Shown: piece after piece, positions 45,157 to 55,125 of the stretch
How positions within the stretch are numbered: position 1 is the first letter of the stretch
How the letters are laid out: every line of letters begins with the position of its first letter
Assembly: GCF_024346055.1 (NCBI RefSeq)
Contig: NZ_JAGQCH010000011.1
Location: 1 to 64,000 of the forward strand
Source of the DNA: Cyanobium sp. Cruz CV13-4-11
GTDB taxonomy: Bacteria; Cyanobacteriota; Cyanobacteriia; PCC-6307; Cyanobiaceae
Direction of reading: 5' to 3'
Length of the DNA stretch: 64,000 nt
The notes under the pieces: model-generated
The model's database searches: none
What the model saw: the letters and a program-made list of their open reading frames with translations, nothing else
What the model was told of the DNA's origin: nothing
Translations under genes and position numbers: made by a program

Positions 45157-45834
45157 ATGGTCCTTCCACCGCAACAGGGCGGGGTTGCCCAGCTCACCGG
45201 GGTGCTGGTGGTGGCAGGCTGGCTGGCCCTGCTCAGCGGTGCGGCCCTGCTGCTGCGCCACCGCTGGCCCGAGCAAAGGGAATGGAGCCGCAAGCTGGTG
45301 CACATCGGTGCCGGGCCGGTGGTGCTGATCGCCTGGGCCTTCGGGGTGGATCAGCTGATCGCGGTGCCCGCCGCTGGCGCCATCACCCTGCTGGCAGCCC
45401 TCAATCACCGGGTGCGGGTGCTGCCGGCCATCGAGGATGTGGAGCGGCGCAGTTACGGCACGATCGCCTACGGCGCCTCGATCACCCTGCTGCTCTGGCT
45501 CTGGTGGCCCGCCCATCCCGCCACGGTGGCGGCCGGTGTCCTGGTGATGGCGTTCGGTGACGGCCTGGCCGGTCTGCTGGGGCCCATGATCCCTTCGCCC
45601 TCCTGGACGGTGTTCGGGGAGCGGCGCTCCCTGGCGGGCACCGGTGCGATGGCCCTGGCCAGCCTTGCTGTCCTGCTGGCCCTGGGGCAGTTGGGCGGCG
45701 GAACCGCGCCCGCACCGGCGGAGATCGTCCTGATCGCCCTGGTCGCCACCGGGCTGGAGCAATGGGCCCAGTTGGGCATCGATAACTTCAGCGTGCCGAT
45801 GGCGGTGGCCGGGCTGTGGCGGGTGCTGAGCTGA
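45157..45834 (+). CDS. Phytol/polyprenol kinase-like membrane protein
   Basis: The 225-residue protein has six to seven hydrophobic stretches and the CTP-dependent kinase family motifs: REWSRKLVHIGAGPV, VERRSYGTIAYGASI and AFGDGLAGLLG with VFGERRSLAGTGAM. Plant and cyanobacterial relatives phosphorylate phytol released from chlorophyll for tocopherol or reuse; others use dolichol or diacylglycerol. The substrate here is inferred from the organism. It follows the sigma factor gene by 20 bases, and its stop shares one base with the ATG of the MscS gene. Confidence 0.82.
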   Translation: MVLPPQQGGVAQLTGVLVVAGWLALLSGAALLLRHRWPEQREWSRKLVHIGAGPVVLIAWAFGVDQLIAVPAAGAITLLAALNHRVRVLPAIEDVERRSYGTIAYGASITLLLWLWWPAHPATVAAGVLVMAFGDGLAGLLGPMIPSPSWTVFGERRSLAGTGAMALASLAVLLALGQLGGGTAPAPAEIVLIALVATGLEQWAQLGIDNFSVPMAVAGLWRVLS

Positions 45835-47297
45835 TGGGGCCGATCGAGCGGATCCTGATCGGTCTGGCCCTGGTGGGGGCCCTGCTGGCGTTGCGGCTGG
45901 GCACCCGCCGCCTTCAGCTGCCGGACTCGCCGCTGCGCCTGCCGCTGGTGGCGGTTTTGCTGTGGGGCGTCCTCGGCACGACCGCCCGACCGGCCGGGGT
46001 GCAGTGGCTTGGCGCCGTGGACGAGCTCGCCACCGCCTATGCCCTCATCGCCCTGCTGTCCTGGCTGACCCTGGAGTGTCCGGCGGCCCTGGGCTGGTGG
46101 CGGCCCACGGCCAAGATCCTGCGCGACCTGCTCAACCTGGGCCTGTCGGCCCTGGCCACCGTGCTGGTGCTGCAGCGCCTGGCCAACCTCAACCTGGTGG
46201 GCCTGGTGACCACCTCGGCCGTGCTCACCGCCGTCATCGGCCTGGCGGCCCAGGAAACACTCAAGGATCTCTTCGCCGGCATCGAACTGCAGCTGGACCC
46301 GCCCTTCCGCGAGGGGGACTGGATCAGCGTCGGCGACGACAACGGCACGGTGGAATCGTTGCACCTGATGAGCACCCGCCTGCGCCGCAAGGATGGCTCC
46401 ACCGTGAACCTGCCCAACAACACGGTGGCGGATCAACCAATGCGGCGAATCAGCCAGCACGAGCCGGTGGGCAACCGCTTCGAGATCGCCCTGGGCTACG
46501 AGATTCCGCCGGCCCGGGCCTGCCAGCTGCTGCTGCGGGTGATGAGCGACAACCCCCAGGTGCTCATCGAACCACCGCCGGAAGTGTTGATCCTCTCCTA
46601 CGAGGACTCCCTCATCCGCTACGAATTGCAGGGGTACCAACGGGGGGCCTCGGAGGGCGAGCGGCTGCGGTGGCGCAGCAAACTGCTGGAGCAGATCTGG
46701 TATGCCCTGGAGCGGCAGGGCTGGGAGCTGCCCTACCCGGTGCGGACGCTGAAGCGCCACCAGACCCATCGTGATTCGGCCCACCCCACCGGTGTGGATG
46801 CGTCGCTGACGGCGGAACTGCTGCGGCGCAGTTGGCTGTTCGCCCAGCTGGATCCCGAGCAGGTGAACCGGCTCGCTCCTGAGGTGCGCTGCCTGCGCTT
46901 CGGCTCCGGGGAAACGATCGTGGGAGAAGGGGAGGAGGGCGACGCCCTGTTCCAGGTGGTGGATGGCGAGGTGGAGGTGTTCAAGGCCGACGGCACCCCG
47001 TTGGGGAGATCCGTGGCGGTGCTGGGCCGGGATCAGATCTTCGGGGAGATGACCGTGTGTACAGGCGAACCCCGCACGGCCACGGTGCGTTCGCGGGGGG
47101 AATGCGTGCTGCTGGAGGTGGAGCGGGACGACTTCATGCCCCTGGTGGAGGACGACGCCGGTGTGCTGGAGGCCCTGGCGGCGATCGTGGGCCAACGGCG
47201 CTCGGAGCTGGAGAAGCTCTCCTCGCCGGATGCGGCCCGGCGCCAGACCTCGATCCTGGAGCGCATGCGGCACCTGTTCGGCATCCAGGTCGACTGA
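45834..47297 (+). CDS. MscS-family mechanosensitive channel with C-terminal cyclic-nucleotide-binding domain
   Basis: The 487-residue protein has four hydrophobic segments before the pore helix (TTSAVLTAVIGLAAQETLKDLFAG), then the beta domain (DPPFREGDWISVG, LPNNTVADQPMRRISQ). After an MscS C-domain a linker leads to a CNBD at about 330-470, with FGSGETIVGEGEEGDALFQVVDGEVEVF and GRDQIFGEMTVCTGEPRTATV containing the phosphate-binding arginine-like segment (GEMTVCTGEPRTAT). The fold suggests a channel gated or tuned by cAMP or cGMP; fusions like this occur in cyanobacteria. ATG 45834 overlaps the previous stop. Confidence 0.9.
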   Translation: MGPIERILIGLALVGALLALRLGTRRLQLPDSPLRLPLVAVLLWGVLGTTARPAGVQWLGAVDELATAYALIALLSWLTLECPAALGWWRPTAKILRDLLNLGLSALATVLVLQRLANLNLVGLVTTSAVLTAVIGLAAQETLKDLFAGIELQLDPPFREGDWISVGDDNGTVESLHLMSTRLRRKDGSTVNLPNNTVADQPMRRISQHEPVGNRFEIALGYEIPPARACQLLLRVMSDNPQVLIEPPPEVLILSYEDSLIRYELQGYQRGASEGERLRWRSKLLEQIWYALERQGWELPYPVRTLKRHQTHRDSAHPTGVDASLTAELLRRSWLFAQLDPEQVNRLAPEVRCLRFGSGETIVGEGEEGDALFQVVDGEVEVFKADGTPLGRSVAVLGRDQIFGEMTVCTGEPRTATVRSRGECVLLEVERDDFMPLVEDDAGVLEALAAIVGQRRSELEKLSSPDAARRQTSILERMRHLFGIQVD

Positions 47298-47300
47298 GCC

Positions 47301-47327
47301 GGCCGCAGGCCCAGGACAGCTGCGGCC
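47301..47327. terminator. Stem-loop between convergent genes
   Basis: GGCCGCAG and CTGCGGCC form a perfect eight-pair inverted repeat with an 11-base loop, lying just downstream of the MscS-CNBD gene and of the convergent hypothetical gene. There is no T-run. It is likely a shared, weak termination or mRNA end structure. Confidence 0.4.
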
Positions 47328-47337
47328 GAGCTGGAGC

Positions 47338-47691
47338 TCAGGCCCGCAGCAGCTGCTCGCAGCGGAACTCCCAGTCGCGCTGGGTGCCGATCCCCGCCAC
47401 CAGCATCCGCCCGGCCGGCTCCTCCCGCAGCCGCAGCTGCCACTGGCGGATCACATCGGCCCGCTCCATCCAGACTTCGAGCACCAGCCGCTGGATGGCC
47501 TCGCCGTCCCAGCAGCGGCCCGTGGCGGTGTCGAGGGCCCAGCCCAGCAGATCATCCAGCTGGAACGGGCGGAAGCCGCCGTAGATGGGGCCTGGTGCGG
47601 CGTTGCCGGAGGCGGGGGCAGCGGAATTCTGTTCGAGGTAAAACAGCTGCAAGGGATCAGACAACCCGCAGAACTGCAGGAGATAGGACAT
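47338..47691 (-). CDS. Hypothetical protein, 117 residues
   Basis: From ATG 47691 (MSYLLQFCGLSDPLQLFYLEQ) the protein has no membrane segment and no motif I can name. It is hydrophilic with a C-terminal alpha/beta part (WQLRLREEPAGRMLVAGIG). The GRCWDGEAIQRLVLEVWMERADVI middle looks conserved-like, and the short distance to the convergent gene suggests it is real. Function unknown. Confidence 0.55.
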   Translation of the reverse strand: MSYLLQFCGLSDPLQLFYLEQNSAAPASGNAAPGPIYGGFRPFQLDDLLGWALDTATGRCWDGEAIQRLVLEVWMERADVIRQWQLRLREEPAGRMLVAGIGTQRDWEFRCEQLLRA

Positions 47692-47816
47692 CAGCGAACC
47701 TCGTTGATCTTTCCGCCCCAAACGTACCCAGGGTGCGCCAGTCAGCTGTTCATCAAGAACAGTCTGTTGCAGACGATCGAATCAGCACTCGCAGCATCAG
47801 AGTGCTGATTCGCCCC

Positions 47817-48890
47817 TCAGGCCAGCGCAAGGCTTCGGGCCTGGGCCTGTTGGACGGCCTCGGCGAGTTCAACCAGCAGGCCCAGGGTGGTGTCCAGATC
47901 GATGCAGGCATCGGTGATGCTCTGGCCGTAGGTGAGGGAGGAAAGATCGGCGGAGATCTTCTGGTTTCCTTCCACCAGATGGCTCTCCACCATCACCCCC
48001 ATCACATGGACAGAACCCTGGCGCACCTGGTCGGCCACCTGGCGCAACACCTCCCCCTGGCGGCGGTAGTCCTTGTTGGAGTTGCCGTGGCTGCAGTCCA
48101 CCATCAGCCGGGCCGGCAGACCGTCCTTGGCTAGCAGGGCCGCCGCGGCCTCGACGGCTTCGGCGTGGTAGTTGGTGCCGCTCTTGCCGCCGCGCAGCAC
48201 CAGGTGGCCATCCGGGTTGCCTGTGGTGGAGACGATCGCGGCCTGGCCCTCCCTGTTGATGCCCAGGAAATGGTGCGGCCGGGCGGCCGCCTCCATGGCA
48301 TTGATGGCGGTGGCGGCACTGCCGTCGGTGCCGTTCTTGAAGCCGATCGGCATCGACAGGCCCGAGGCCATCTCCCGATGGGTCTGGCTTTCGGTGGTGC
48401 GGGCGCCGATGGCGGTCCAGCTGATCAGATCAGCGAGGTACTGGGGCACCACCGGATCAAGCACCTCGGTGGCCGCCGGCAGGCCCAGCTCCGCCAGGTG
48501 CAGCAGCAGCGAGCGGGCGCGGCGCAGGCCGGTGTTGATGTCGTAGCTGCCGTCGAGGTGGGGATCATTGATCATTCCCTTCCAGCCGACGGTGGTGCGG
48601 GGCTTCTCGAAGTAGACCCGCATCACGATCTCGAGCTCGCTGCGGTGCCGGCGCTGGGCCTGGGCGATGGCGCCGGCGTACTCACGGGCGGCGGCCACGT
48701 CATGGACCGAACAGGGGCCAACGATCACCAACACCCGCTGGTCGCCGGCGTGCAGGATGGCCTTGATGCGCTCGCGTGCCTGCTGCACCGTGCGGGCGGC
48801 CTGCTCCGAAAGGGGCAGCTCGGCGTGCAACACCGCCGGCGGCACCAGCGGCCGGGTTTCCACCACGTGGAGGTCGGAGGTGGGGATCAT
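47817..48890 (-). CDS. 3-deoxy-7-phosphoheptulonate (DAHP) synthase, class I
   Basis: The 357-residue protein has AroG/AroF-type signatures: [25 protein letters not shown] (with the PEP-binding Lys and Arg), [19 protein letters not shown], and [11 protein letters not shown] with metal ligands. It condenses erythrose-4-phosphate and PEP to begin the shikimate pathway. It is of the feedback-regulated E. coli type. Erythrose-4-P links this step to the transketolase and phosphoketolase reactions encoded in the same window. It diverges from acnB with about 190 bases between starts. Confidence 0.96.
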   Translation of the reverse strand: MIPTSDLHVVETRPLVPPAVLHAELPLSEQAARTVQQARERIKAILHAGDQRVLVIVGPCSVHDVAAAREYAGAIAQAQRRHRSELEIVMRVYFEKPRTTVGWKGMINDPHLDGSYDINTGLRRARSLLLHLAELGLPAATEVLDPVVPQYLADLISWTAIGARTTESQTHREMASGLSMPIGFKNGTDGSAATAINAMEAAARPHHFLGINREGQAAIVSTTGNPDGHLVLRGGKSGTNYHAEAVEAAAALLAKDGLPARLMVDCSHGNSNKDYRRQGEVLRQVADQVRQGSVHVMGVMVESHLVEGNQKISADLSSLTYGQSITDACIDLDTTLGLLVELAEAVQQAQARSLALA

Positions 48891-49082
48891 GCGCGGCGGC
48901 CGGCGGGGATTGGTCAGACCCTCCAGCCTACGAACTGGCGTTCCAAACTCCCTTCGCCACCCTGGCGCCAACGTTGCAGCACCGACTTCTGCAGCCGTCG
49001 TCACCAGAGGGCGGCCCCGCGGGGAAGAACAATGGGGGTCATGCCCATGCCAGCCGGGGGTACGACCCGGACCCACGCCCCC

Positions 49083-51704
49083 ATGTCCCTCTCGCCAGCC
49101 GACCTGCTCCCCTCCTACCGCGAGGCCGCCGCCGCCCGCGACGCCCTCGGCGTGCCGCCCCTGCCGCTCACGGCACCCGAGGCCCAGGCCCTCACCCAGC
49201 TGCTGGAGCAGCCACCCGCCGGCGAGGAGGCGTTTCTGCTGCACCTGCTGAGCGAACGCATCCCACCGGGGGTCGATGAGGCCGCCTACGTCAAGGCCAC
49301 CTGGCTGAGCGCGATCGCCCAGGGCAGCGCCACCAGCCCCCTGGTGAGCCCCCTGGAGGCCACCCGGCTGCTGGCCACCATGATCGGTGGCTACAACGTT
49401 GGCGCCCTGATCGCGCTGCTCTCCAGCCCGGAGCCCGCCATCGCCACCGAGGCCGCCCGGGGGCTGAGCCGCACCCTGCTGGTGTACGACGCCTTCCACG
49501 ACGTGCTGGAGCTGGCCGAGACCAACCCCCTGGCCCGCCAGGTGGTGGACAGCTGGGCAGCGGCCGAGTGGTTCCACGCCCGGCCGCCCCTGCCGGAGGC
49601 GATCACCGTCACCGTGTTCAAGGTGACTGGGGAAACCAACACCGACGACCTGTCGCCGGCCACCCACGCCACCACCCGCCCCGACATCCCCCTGCACGCG
49701 ATGGCGATGCTGGAGACGCGGATGCCCGAAGGGCTCGGCCTGATCGCCGAACTGAAGGCCAAGGGCCACCCGCTGGCCTACGTGGGCGATGTGGTGGGCA
49801 CGGGCAGCTCGCGCAAATCCGCCATCAATTCGGTGCTCTGGCACATCGGCACCGACATCCCCCACGTGCCCAACAAGCGCAGCGGCGGGGTGGTGCTGGG
49901 CAGCAAGATCGCGCCGATCTTCTTCAACACCGCCGAGGACTCCGGCGCCCTGCCGATCGAGTGCGACGTGAGCGCCCTCAACAGCGGCGACGTGATCACG
50001 ATCCGGCCCCACGCCGGCACGATCGAGCGGGCCGCCGGCGAGCCGGGCGCCGGGGAGGTGCTGGCCCGCTTCGAGCTCAAGCCCAGCACCATCGCCGACG
50101 AGGTGCGGGCCGGCGGCCGCATCCCCCTGCTGATCGGCCGCTCGCTCACCGACAAGGTGCGGCTGCAGCTGGGCCTGCCCGCCTCCGAGGCCTTCATCCG
50201 CCCGGTGGCCCCGGTCGACACGGGCAAGGGCTTCACCCTGGCCCAGAAGATGGTGGGCAAGGCCTGCGGCCTGGCGGGCGTGCGCCCCGGCACGAGCTGC
50301 GAACCGCTGATGACCAGCGTCGGCAGCCAGGACACCACCGGGCCGATGACCCGCGACGAGATGAAGGAGCTGGCCTGTCTGGGCTTCTCCGCCGACCTGG
50401 TGATGCAGAGCTTCTGCCACACCGCCGCCTACCCCAAGCCGGTCGACCTCAGGACCCACGCCGAACTGCCCGACTTCATCAGCTCCCGGGGCGGCGTCGC
50501 CCTGCGCCCGGGCGACGGCATCATCCACAGCTGGCTCAACCGCATGCTCCTGCCGGACACGGTGGGCACCGGCGGCGACAGCCACACCCGCTTCCCGCTC
50601 GGCATCTCGTTCCCGGCCGGCTCCGGTCTGGTGGCCTTCGCGGCCGCCATCGGCGCCATGCCCCTCGACATGCCGGAGTCGGTGCTGGTGCGCTTCTCCG
50701 GTTCGCTGCAGCCCGGCGTCACCCTGCGGGACGTGGTCAACGCCATCCCCTATGTGGCCATCCAGCAGGGCCTGCTGACGGTGGAGAAGGCCGGCAAGAA
50801 GAACATCTTCAGCGGCCGGATCATGGAGATCGAAGGGCTCCCCGACCTGAAGCTGGAGCAGGCGTTTGAGTTGACGGACGCGACCGCCGAGCGCTCCTGC
50901 GCCGGCAGCACGATCAAGCTGAGCGTCGAGACGGTGAGCGAATACCTGCGCAGCAACGTGGCGCTGCTCAAGAACATGATCGCCCGGGGCTACAGCGATG
51001 CCCGCACCATGGCGCGCCGGATCAAGGCGATGGAGGCCTGGCTGGCCGATCCGGTGCTGATGGAGGCCGATGCCGACGCCGCGTACGCGGCGGTGATCGA
51101 CATCAACCTGGACGAACTGAGCGAACCGATCCTGGCCTGCCCCAACGACCCGGACAACGTAAAGCTGCTCAGCGAGGTGGCGGGCGACCGAATCGACGAG
51201 GTGTTCATCGGCTCCTGCATGACCAACATCGGCCACTACCGCGCCGCCGCCACGGTGATGGACGGGGCCGGCACCAGCGCCACCCGGCTGTGGGTGTGTC
51301 CCCCCACCCGCATGGACGACGAGGTGCTGCGGGCCGAGGGCTACACCGCCAAGTTCGAGACCGCCGGCGCCCGCATGGAGCTGCCCGGCTGCTCCCTGTG
51401 CATGGGCAACCAGGCCCGGGTGGAGGACAACACCACCGTGTTCTCCACCAGCACCCGCAACTTCAACAACCGCCTCGGCAACGGCGCCCAGGTGTACCTG
51501 GGCAGCGCCGAACTGGCGGCGGTGTGTGCCCTGCTGGGCCGCATCCCCAGCCCGGCCGAGTACCTGGAGATCGCGGCGGCCAAGATCGATCCCCTCTCCG
51601 ACCAGCTCTACCGCTACCTCAACTTCGACCAGATCGATGGCTTCGAGGATGCCGGGCGGGTGGTGAGCGTGGCGGAGGAGGAGAAGGTGCTGGCGGAGGT
51701 GTAG
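49083..51704 (+). CDS. acnB: Aconitate hydratase B
   Basis: The 873-residue enzyme starts with the AcnB HEAT-like region ([22 protein letters not shown]), then the swivel domain with [20 protein letters not shown] and GTGSSRKSA, and the core with [13 protein letters not shown] and three Fe-S cysteines ([20 protein letters not shown]). It isomerises citrate to isocitrate in the TCA cycle. Cyanobacteria use this B-type enzyme. It is divergent from the DAHP synthase gene. Its start ATG 49083 is supported by the complete N-terminal domain. Confidence 0.97.
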   Translation: MSLSPADLLPSYREAAAARDALGVPPLPLTAPEAQALTQLLEQPPAGEEAFLLHLLSERIPPGVDEAAYVKATWLSAIAQGSATSPLVSPLEATRLLATMIGGYNVGALIALLSSPEPAIATEAARGLSRTLLVYDAFHDVLELAETNPLARQVVDSWAAAEWFHARPPLPEAITVTVFKVTGETNTDDLSPATHATTRPDIPLHAMAMLETRMPEGLGLIAELKAKGHPLAYVGDVVGTGSSRKSAINSVLWHIGTDIPHVPNKRSGGVVLGSKIAPIFFNTAEDSGALPIECDVSALNSGDVITIRPHAGTIERAAGEPGAGEVLARFELKPSTIADEVRAGGRIPLLIGRSLTDKVRLQLGLPASEAFIRPVAPVDTGKGFTLAQKMVGKACGLAGVRPGTSCEPLMTSVGSQDTTGPMTRDEMKELACLGFSADLVMQSFCHTAAYPKPVDLRTHAELPDFISSRGGVALRPGDGIIHSWLNRMLLPDTVGTGGDSHTRFPLGISFPAGSGLVAFAAAIGAMPLDMPESVLVRFSGSLQPGVTLRDVVNAIPYVAIQQGLLTVEKAGKKNIFSGRIMEIEGLPDLKLEQAFELTDATAERSCAGSTIKLSVETVSEYLRSNVALLKNMIARGYSDARTMARRIKAMEAWLADPVLMEADADAAYAAVIDINLDELSEPILACPNDPDNVKLLSEVAGDRIDEVFIGSCMTNIGHYRAAATVMDGAGTSATRLWVCPPTRMDDEVLRAEGYTAKFETAGARMELPGCSLCMGNQARVEDNTTVFSTSTRNFNNRLGNGAQVYLGSAELAAVCALLGRIPSPAEYLEIAAAKIDPLSDQLYRYLNFDQIDGFEDAGRVVSVAEEEKVLAEV

Positions 51705-51764
51705 GGGGCGAAAAGGATGTAGAACCGCGATTCACGGCTCGATCCCCCACCATGAACTGAGGCC

Positions 51765-52508
51765 TCAGCCCCCCACCACCAGGGCGTCGACGATCTCATA
51801 GCGCTCAAAGTTCTCCCCAAGCAGCAGCACCGACACATCGCCGCGCTGCTGCACGGAGAGCTTCTCGGGCTGATCGGAAGCAACAGCCTTGCCCTTCACG
51901 AACAGGAACTGACGCTTCTGGCCCTCGGGGTTCATCACCACCACCGTGGCGCTGTTGTTGGCCCGGCGGATCACGGACGCCTTGCAGCTGGTGCCCTTAC
52001 CGCTGCTCCCAGACCCACAGGGCACCTCCGCAGAGGCGTGGTACGGCGTGCCTGGGATCAACGCATCGCGGGACGCGGGCACGGGGGCGAGGGGAGCACC
52101 GCTGATCCCCACCTTGAGGCTGTAGGTGCTCGTTTCGTTGCGGCGCGCCGCCGGCCGCATCAGATACACCCTCACCCTGACATCGCCATCGCTGGGCAGG
52201 AGGCCCCGGAAGCGATTGCCGGAGCTGCTGCCGATGAACAGGGCCGTGTCGGTCCCGGCCGCCATCACGTTGAAGTAATTCTGCGGGTTGGAACCCTTGA
52301 GTTCCACGGTCAGGGTCTGACCGGCGCCGGCGCGCAGTTTGTAATCGACGGTCTGGTCGCCCTTGAGCTGGCCCTTCAGCAGGGTGGAATCAACTCCGGC
52401 TCGAAACGTGACCCTTTGACTCTCGATCGCGGTCTGGGCCAGTCCGACTCCAGCCGGGAGGCTTATGGCCAGAAGGCCAGCGACAGCCAAGGAGAGTGGG
52501 GCACGCAT
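51765..52508 (-). CDS. Secreted protein resembling g-type lysozyme inhibitors
   Basis: From ATG 52508 the 247-residue protein starts with a signal peptide (MRAPLSLAVAGLLAISLPAG ending at LAQ). The mature part has a domain with KGDQTVDYKLRAGAGQTLTVELKGSN, YFNVMAA, ALFIGSSSGN and VRVYLMRPAARRNETSTYSL, the pattern of the MliG-type inhibitor fold, then APVPASRDALIPGTPYHASAEVPCG and a C-terminal repeat-like domain. MliG proteins block goose-type lysozyme. Here it may protect the cell wall from grazers or rivals, but cyanobacterial members are uncharacterised. Confidence 0.75.
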   Translation of the reverse strand: MRAPLSLAVAGLLAISLPAGVGLAQTAIESQRVTFRAGVDSTLLKGQLKGDQTVDYKLRAGAGQTLTVELKGSNPQNYFNVMAAGTDTALFIGSSSGNRFRGLLPSDGDVRVRVYLMRPAARRNETSTYSLKVGISGAPLAPVPASRDALIPGTPYHASAEVPCGSGSSGKGTSCKASVIRRANNSATVVVMNPEGQKRQFLFVKGKAVASDQPEKLSVQQRGDVSVLLLGENFERYEIVDALVVGG

Positions 52509-52733
52509 CGGTAATTCGCTCAGGGCCAAGGAAAACCCTACCTGGCTTGCTCCCGGGGACATTTCTTACCGCCTACGCAATGGCTGGGTGGGCCGTTCCG
52601 GTCGGTTGAGAAATGTGAAGTGAACGCTTGAGCTAACGCTCCAGATCAGAAGCGGGCAAGGATCTCAGCATAGAAATCAGCATCAGCTACCGTCTTCTGA
52701 ATCTGGTTGTTGTACGGCTCGGTGCCAAACTGA

Positions 52734-54146
52734 TTACTTGTACTTCTCAACTTCTTGTCTACCCTTACTGGTAAGTTGCCACGCCGACTTTGCTGCGGCC
52801 AAGCCAGGTATCCGTTCCAGGATCCCTGCGTCCCGAAGCTTGTAAAACTCAATCTTGACAAGATTCTCAGACTTGATCCCAGTTATCTCACGAGCCTGCT
52901 TATTGGTAATCCGGTCGTGGCTTGCCAGAAAGCTCAAAATAGCTTCAGTTGGCTTTGCCAATGGTGTGTGGGGAAGAATAACCTTTACATAATTTCCATC
53001 TTCAGAAATAATTGGCTCTTTAAGCCCCCACTCTTTCATTTTTTGAAACGCAGTATTCAACCCTTCGCCCAAGTCCTTATTTGGCGCATCTTTGTAGCGA
53101 TTTAATGTCCGCACGATCTTGGGATTTCGGGAGAATCTTGCGTCCAGGATATTGTCAACTGTCACATAGCCCGGCAGGCGTCCGGGACTCAGAATCTCGA
53201 TACGATTGTCGAATATGAAAACTTGTATATCATCAGATATAGAATAATCCCTATGGATGACTGCGTTGACCAACACTTCCCATATCGACTCAGGGGGATA
53301 TTTGGCACTCTTTAGACCATCTGGGGTCCATATCTGCACTGATTCCATTAGCTTAACTACTCCCGCTGTTGCCTGATGAATTTGTTGATACAATGGCCCT
53401 TCGACGGTGATCTGTTCCGCCAAGTGATCTCTCTCTGGGTCATCTTCTTTTGTCTCATATCGAGTGATTTTGATCCCGCACTTCCGAGGGACTGAACCAC
53501 TTGGGGCTGGATGGAAGAGAAGAGTGCTCGCAACACGGGGTAGCCAGCTCTTAAAGTCAAGAAGATTTTGGTTAATACAGAATTCAAGAGGATCGATCTT
53601 GGGCGCATACTCGACAAGAAAGCTTTCCAGCTCCGAGGAGTCGACGATTAATTCGGCTGGAATCTCTTTGAGAATGACATCTTCATAGGACGAGGCTCCT
53701 TTAGCAAATGCAAGCTCAGCAATCTTTTGGGGATCCTTTATGGGCAGAGACTGTGCTCCATATCTTTGGTAGACTGTATTGTCTGCAGTGCTATGAACAT
53801 TGCCGGACTTCTCAATGCTTACAGCCAGAACATGACCAGGAAAGCCGCATGCAACCAGGATCTCGTATCTTAGTTCAAGGGATGGCTTGATTTCAAATAT
53901 TGCTTGTAGTGCGCTATTTATTTCTTCTATGGATCCATACCCATTCCATCTTTTGATGGGGTCAGGCTCCTCCTTGTCATCCGAAACTCCAATTACAAAC
54001 TCCCCTCCATCCGCATTTGCAAGCGCAACAGATATCTTTTGCACCTTTGCGCCCCGAATCCCGCATGCCTTCCTGTCAAAGAAATGAGATTCTTCCCGAG
54101 TGCAGATTGCATAGACTTCTTGCTCGGATATCTCTCGTACGCGCAT
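52734..54146 (-). CDS. Schlafen/AlbA_2-type ATP-binding regulator
   Basis: The 470-residue protein has an N-terminal AlbA_2 (Schlafen-like) domain (EESHFFDRKACGIRG, ALANADGGEFVIGVSDD), a GHKL-type ATPase domain with VLVNAVIHRDYS, IFDNRIEILSPGRLPG and DLGEGLNTAFQKM, and a C-terminal winged helix with LTSKGRQEVEKY. Members are thought to act as transcription regulators or as parts of defence islands. The gene is strikingly AT-rich (about 45 percent G+C by eye, against about two thirds for its neighbours), a strong sign of recent transfer. It stands alone, with no partner nearby. Confidence 0.85.
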   Translation of the reverse strand: MRVREISEQEVYAICTREESHFFDRKACGIRGAKVQKISVALANADGGEFVIGVSDDKEEPDPIKRWNGYGSIEEINSALQAIFEIKPSLELRYEILVACGFPGHVLAVSIEKSGNVHSTADNTVYQRYGAQSLPIKDPQKIAELAFAKGASSYEDVILKEIPAELIVDSSELESFLVEYAPKIDPLEFCINQNLLDFKSWLPRVASTLLFHPAPSGSVPRKCGIKITRYETKEDDPERDHLAEQITVEGPLYQQIHQATAGVVKLMESVQIWTPDGLKSAKYPPESIWEVLVNAVIHRDYSISDDIQVFIFDNRIEILSPGRLPGYVTVDNILDARFSRNPKIVRTLNRYKDAPNKDLGEGLNTAFQKMKEWGLKEPIISEDGNYVKVILPHTPLAKPTEAILSFLASHDRITNKQAREITGIKSENLVKIEFYKLRDAGILERIPGLAAAKSAWQLTSKGRQEVEKYK

Positions 54147-55125
54147 TGGATCGCAAGTTGGTTGAGAATTGCTTGATGAATTGTGCGATTGCTCGCGGCC
54201 GATCAGATGACTATTTTAGGCCACGAACTTCCAGCGCGCAAGCGAAGGGCTATGGGTTCGAGCATTGACGCTAAGTGGCTTCGCTGATGGTTTGCAGCTG
54301 CCTTGGGCCCGTACAACGCTAATTGGATGGTTTCCGAGAACCACGGCGGCGCTCCTGCTTTTGTCCGATAACCACCTCCGTGTTGCCAAGCTAACTCTAG
54401 CCACCGCAGTCAGTTCATGGCAGATGTGTTCGTCGTGAACAGTGGTTATCGGACCCGATATCTACATGTAGCAGTTGCTACAAACTGCCCTACGGGGCGA
54501 GATGATGGCCGGCCCTGAAAGGCAGGAAACGCAGAAGCCATAGATGTAACGCTACGGCAAATTAACCTTGGCCACTACTTCTATGCCGGACTTGAGAACG
54601 CTAGGATAAGCGAGATCTAGGGCTTATACTCACGAGCATAGTGTCAGCGTGCCGACAACATAGCCCGAATATCTACATATCGTCCAAATACCTTCGCCGA
54701 TTTGGGTAATCAATCAGAGAAATTCAAGATATGTCAATCAACACTTGAAAGAGTTTCTGGCGAATCTTCGCATGGCCTTGGCTTGGTTTTCCGATCCTTC
54801 GAACGCTTCTTAGGCGGAACCATCTAAGCCCCGAATCTTCCTCCGTCGGAAGCATAAGTTCGAGTTGCCCTGAGGCCAACGCCGCAAAACCCTTGACAAG
54901 GCCTGGGTTCACTTTCATCGCCACATAACCCCTTCGACTTAGGCAGACCAGGAGGAACATTTTGCTGCCGTAGCCCAACCTCGCGACCCGTCAGCGCTCC
55001 ATCCAGGGAGTGGTTGAACCCAATCTCGCCGGATTGGGGCCGGTTTGGACGGAAAAGCCTGGTCACGAAGCTCCTTTCAGCGTCACCCTTGAAGCGCTGA
55101 ACCCGGGTACCCGCGGGCTGGCCGA
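54147..55125. other. AT-rich stretch of about 1 kb with no supported gene
   Basis: Only short frames occur here (for instance 54724-54978 on the minus strand), with no recognisable domain. The region is lower in G+C than the genome, like the adjoining Schlafen gene, so it appears to belong to the same inserted block. A 13-base inverted repeat is noted separately. The rise in G+C near 55,080 is probably the right boundary. Confidence 0.5.
54363..54454. repeat. 13-base inverted repeat around a 66-base spacer
   Basis: GTCCGATAACCAC at 54363-54375 is perfectly inverted at 54442-54454 (GTGGTTATCGGAC). Inside the spacer GTTCA and TGAAC form a smaller inverted pair near 54413-54440. Such a structure could be a small MITE-like element or a stable RNA stem in the AT-rich island. 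It does not fit an attC site. Confidence 0.45.

Noticed and set aside
47817-51236. Very long minus-strand open frame of 1139 codons
   Set aside because: The first 357 codons (from 48890) are the DAHP synthase gene; the rest is antisense to acnB and exists because high G+C leaves few stops. It is not a separate gene.
54363-54454. Integron attC site
   Set aside because: The two arms do not match the RYYYAAC and GTTRRRY core sites and no integrase gene is near.
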